Shown here: positions 63,231-64,000 of the stretch, in pieces
Position numbering within the stretch: position 1 is the stretch's first letter
Layout: each line of letters starts with the position of its first letter
From: Nemertoderma westbladi
Lineage: Eukaryota > Xenacoelomorpha > Nemertodermatida > Nemertodermatidae
Reading direction: 5' to 3'
NCBI GenBank assembly: GCA_032718475.1
Contig: JAUCBJ010009145.1
Span: forward strand, 1-64,000
DNA length: 64,000 nt
Notes under the pieces: model-generated
Told to the model about the DNA's origin: nothing
The model's database searches: none
Seen by the model: only the letters and a program-made list of their open reading frames with translations
Program-made: the position numbers and the translations under genes

Positions 63231-64000
63231 TCGGGGGACGAGAGGATCTCAGCAACTAAGCGAAAACGAACAATAGGATGTTCCTAGACCCCCCCCAAAA
63301 TTTATCCAGAAGACTTTTCGCCATACATAATGTGTTAAAAAAGTCTACGGTTCTACAGCTAGGGCCAATTTGAGTCAAAAAGTCCGCTTCCCTAGCAACC
63401 ACGTTGCTATGGAGATAAGTCCAGAACCGCTAATGCTACGGACTTGGGACCGGCGCCAATCGATAGGCAGCATATGGGTTTACATTCAAATGAAAAAGTT
63501 GAGAGTGATCCGATCATGATCTTGACCATGATCAGCAAAGATCAGTTTTGATCAGCAATCGGACACTCAAGGCTTGCTCCAATCGAAAAACTTAACATTA
63601 CAAAAAGATTCAGCGACCCCACATTAGTCATGATTCCCGTTAAAAGATTTTAAAAAAAGTGAATTCTTCCCGGTCAAAACGCAAGATCATGATCGCGCAA
63701 AGATCGGACTTCGTAAAATCGTAACTAAGCATTTTGGATATAAACAATTACTGTAGGAAACGTTCAGAACACCGCCCTGAGTCGATTAAAAAAAAAATTG
63801 GCCCGATCGGACAACCGGTTCTCGAGATCTGATACCTGATCATTAAAGATGATATTTTTCGGTTTTTTCCAATTTTCTCGAAAACTTTGTTTGAGACCCC
63901 CTATTTTTTTTTTACGAATCGACTTCTATGATGAAGGGGCAACTTTTGAGCATTTCGAAATTTTCAAAAAGCAATTTGATCAGGCCGCGATCAGAAAAGA
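63231..64000. other. Right flank without recognisable gene
   Basis: No frame or known repeat identified. Notable are a TAGCAAC-CAC-GTTGCTA palindrome (63392-63408), many GATC words at 63498-63560 and again after 63680, and A/T runs. Confidence 0.5.

Overview
The window looks like a block of repeat-dominated animal DNA, most likely from an aquatic invertebrate; I cannot name the species. The best taxonomic clue is three BEL/Pao-type LTR retrotransposons, a superfamily known only from metazoans. A decayed integrase gene of the HTH plus WHxDG type, common in aquatic animals, agrees with this. I found no convincing host gene, tRNA or rRNA. Nearly everything is mobile or satellite DNA: GC-balanced retroelements at both ends and an AT-rich array in the middle.

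Region 1 (1-11043, minus strand): BEL/Pao element 1. Its 5' LTR is at 10506-11043 and its 3' LTR lies off the left edge. It keeps three long intact frames: a charged coiled-coil/Asn-rich protein (8021-10390), a Gag-protease protein whose RT-RNaseH-integrase part has been replaced by an unrelated tail (4480-7965), and an extra 3' frame with three CCHC knuckles (668-3211). It therefore looks like a non-autonomous passenger that kept its structural genes. It sits in a LINE fragment (11044-11525) with a (TAG)n tail.

Region 2 (11.6-15.3 kb): mostly unassigned DNA, a 22-bp minisatellite, and an integrase pseudogene (13985-15290) containing four copies of an 84-bp block that covers its first catalytic Asp segment.

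Region 3 (15.3-42.7 kb): about twenty units of a non-coding mobile repeat of about 1.27 kb, here called the X-unit. Each has a palindromic 5' hairpin, a 3' hairpin, and an inverted match between the two ends. The interior is seven degenerate monomers of about 153 bp in an ABCABCA order. Each monomer carries a palindrome like the RFX-factor X-box (GTTRCCATGGTAAC). The block was enlarged by near-identical segmental duplications (6.26 kb; 2.7 kb; 2.1 kb) that also copied one 5'-truncated LINE three times. One unit (30921-32196) has an empty counterpart site at 23872/23873, which shows its ends exactly.

Region 4 (42.8-53.6 kb, minus): BEL/Pao element 2, nearly full Gag-PR-RT-RH-IN with a few frameshifts, plus the same extra CCHC frame between integrase and 3' LTR. 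Region 5 (53.6-62.8 kb, plus): an older BEL relic, head-to-head with element 2. It is interrupted by a foldback-type transposon with 15-bp iterated inverted repeats, by a truncated LINE with a 21-bp target duplication, and by a poly(A)-tailed retroelement 3' end. It lacks the extra frame. The last kilobase has no recognisable gene.

The main candidates for something undescribed are (a) the BEL lineage with a conserved 3' CCHC frame, a hairpin minisatellite before it and a non-autonomous Gag-PR derivative, and (b) the X-units, which may spread regularly spaced RFX-like sites.
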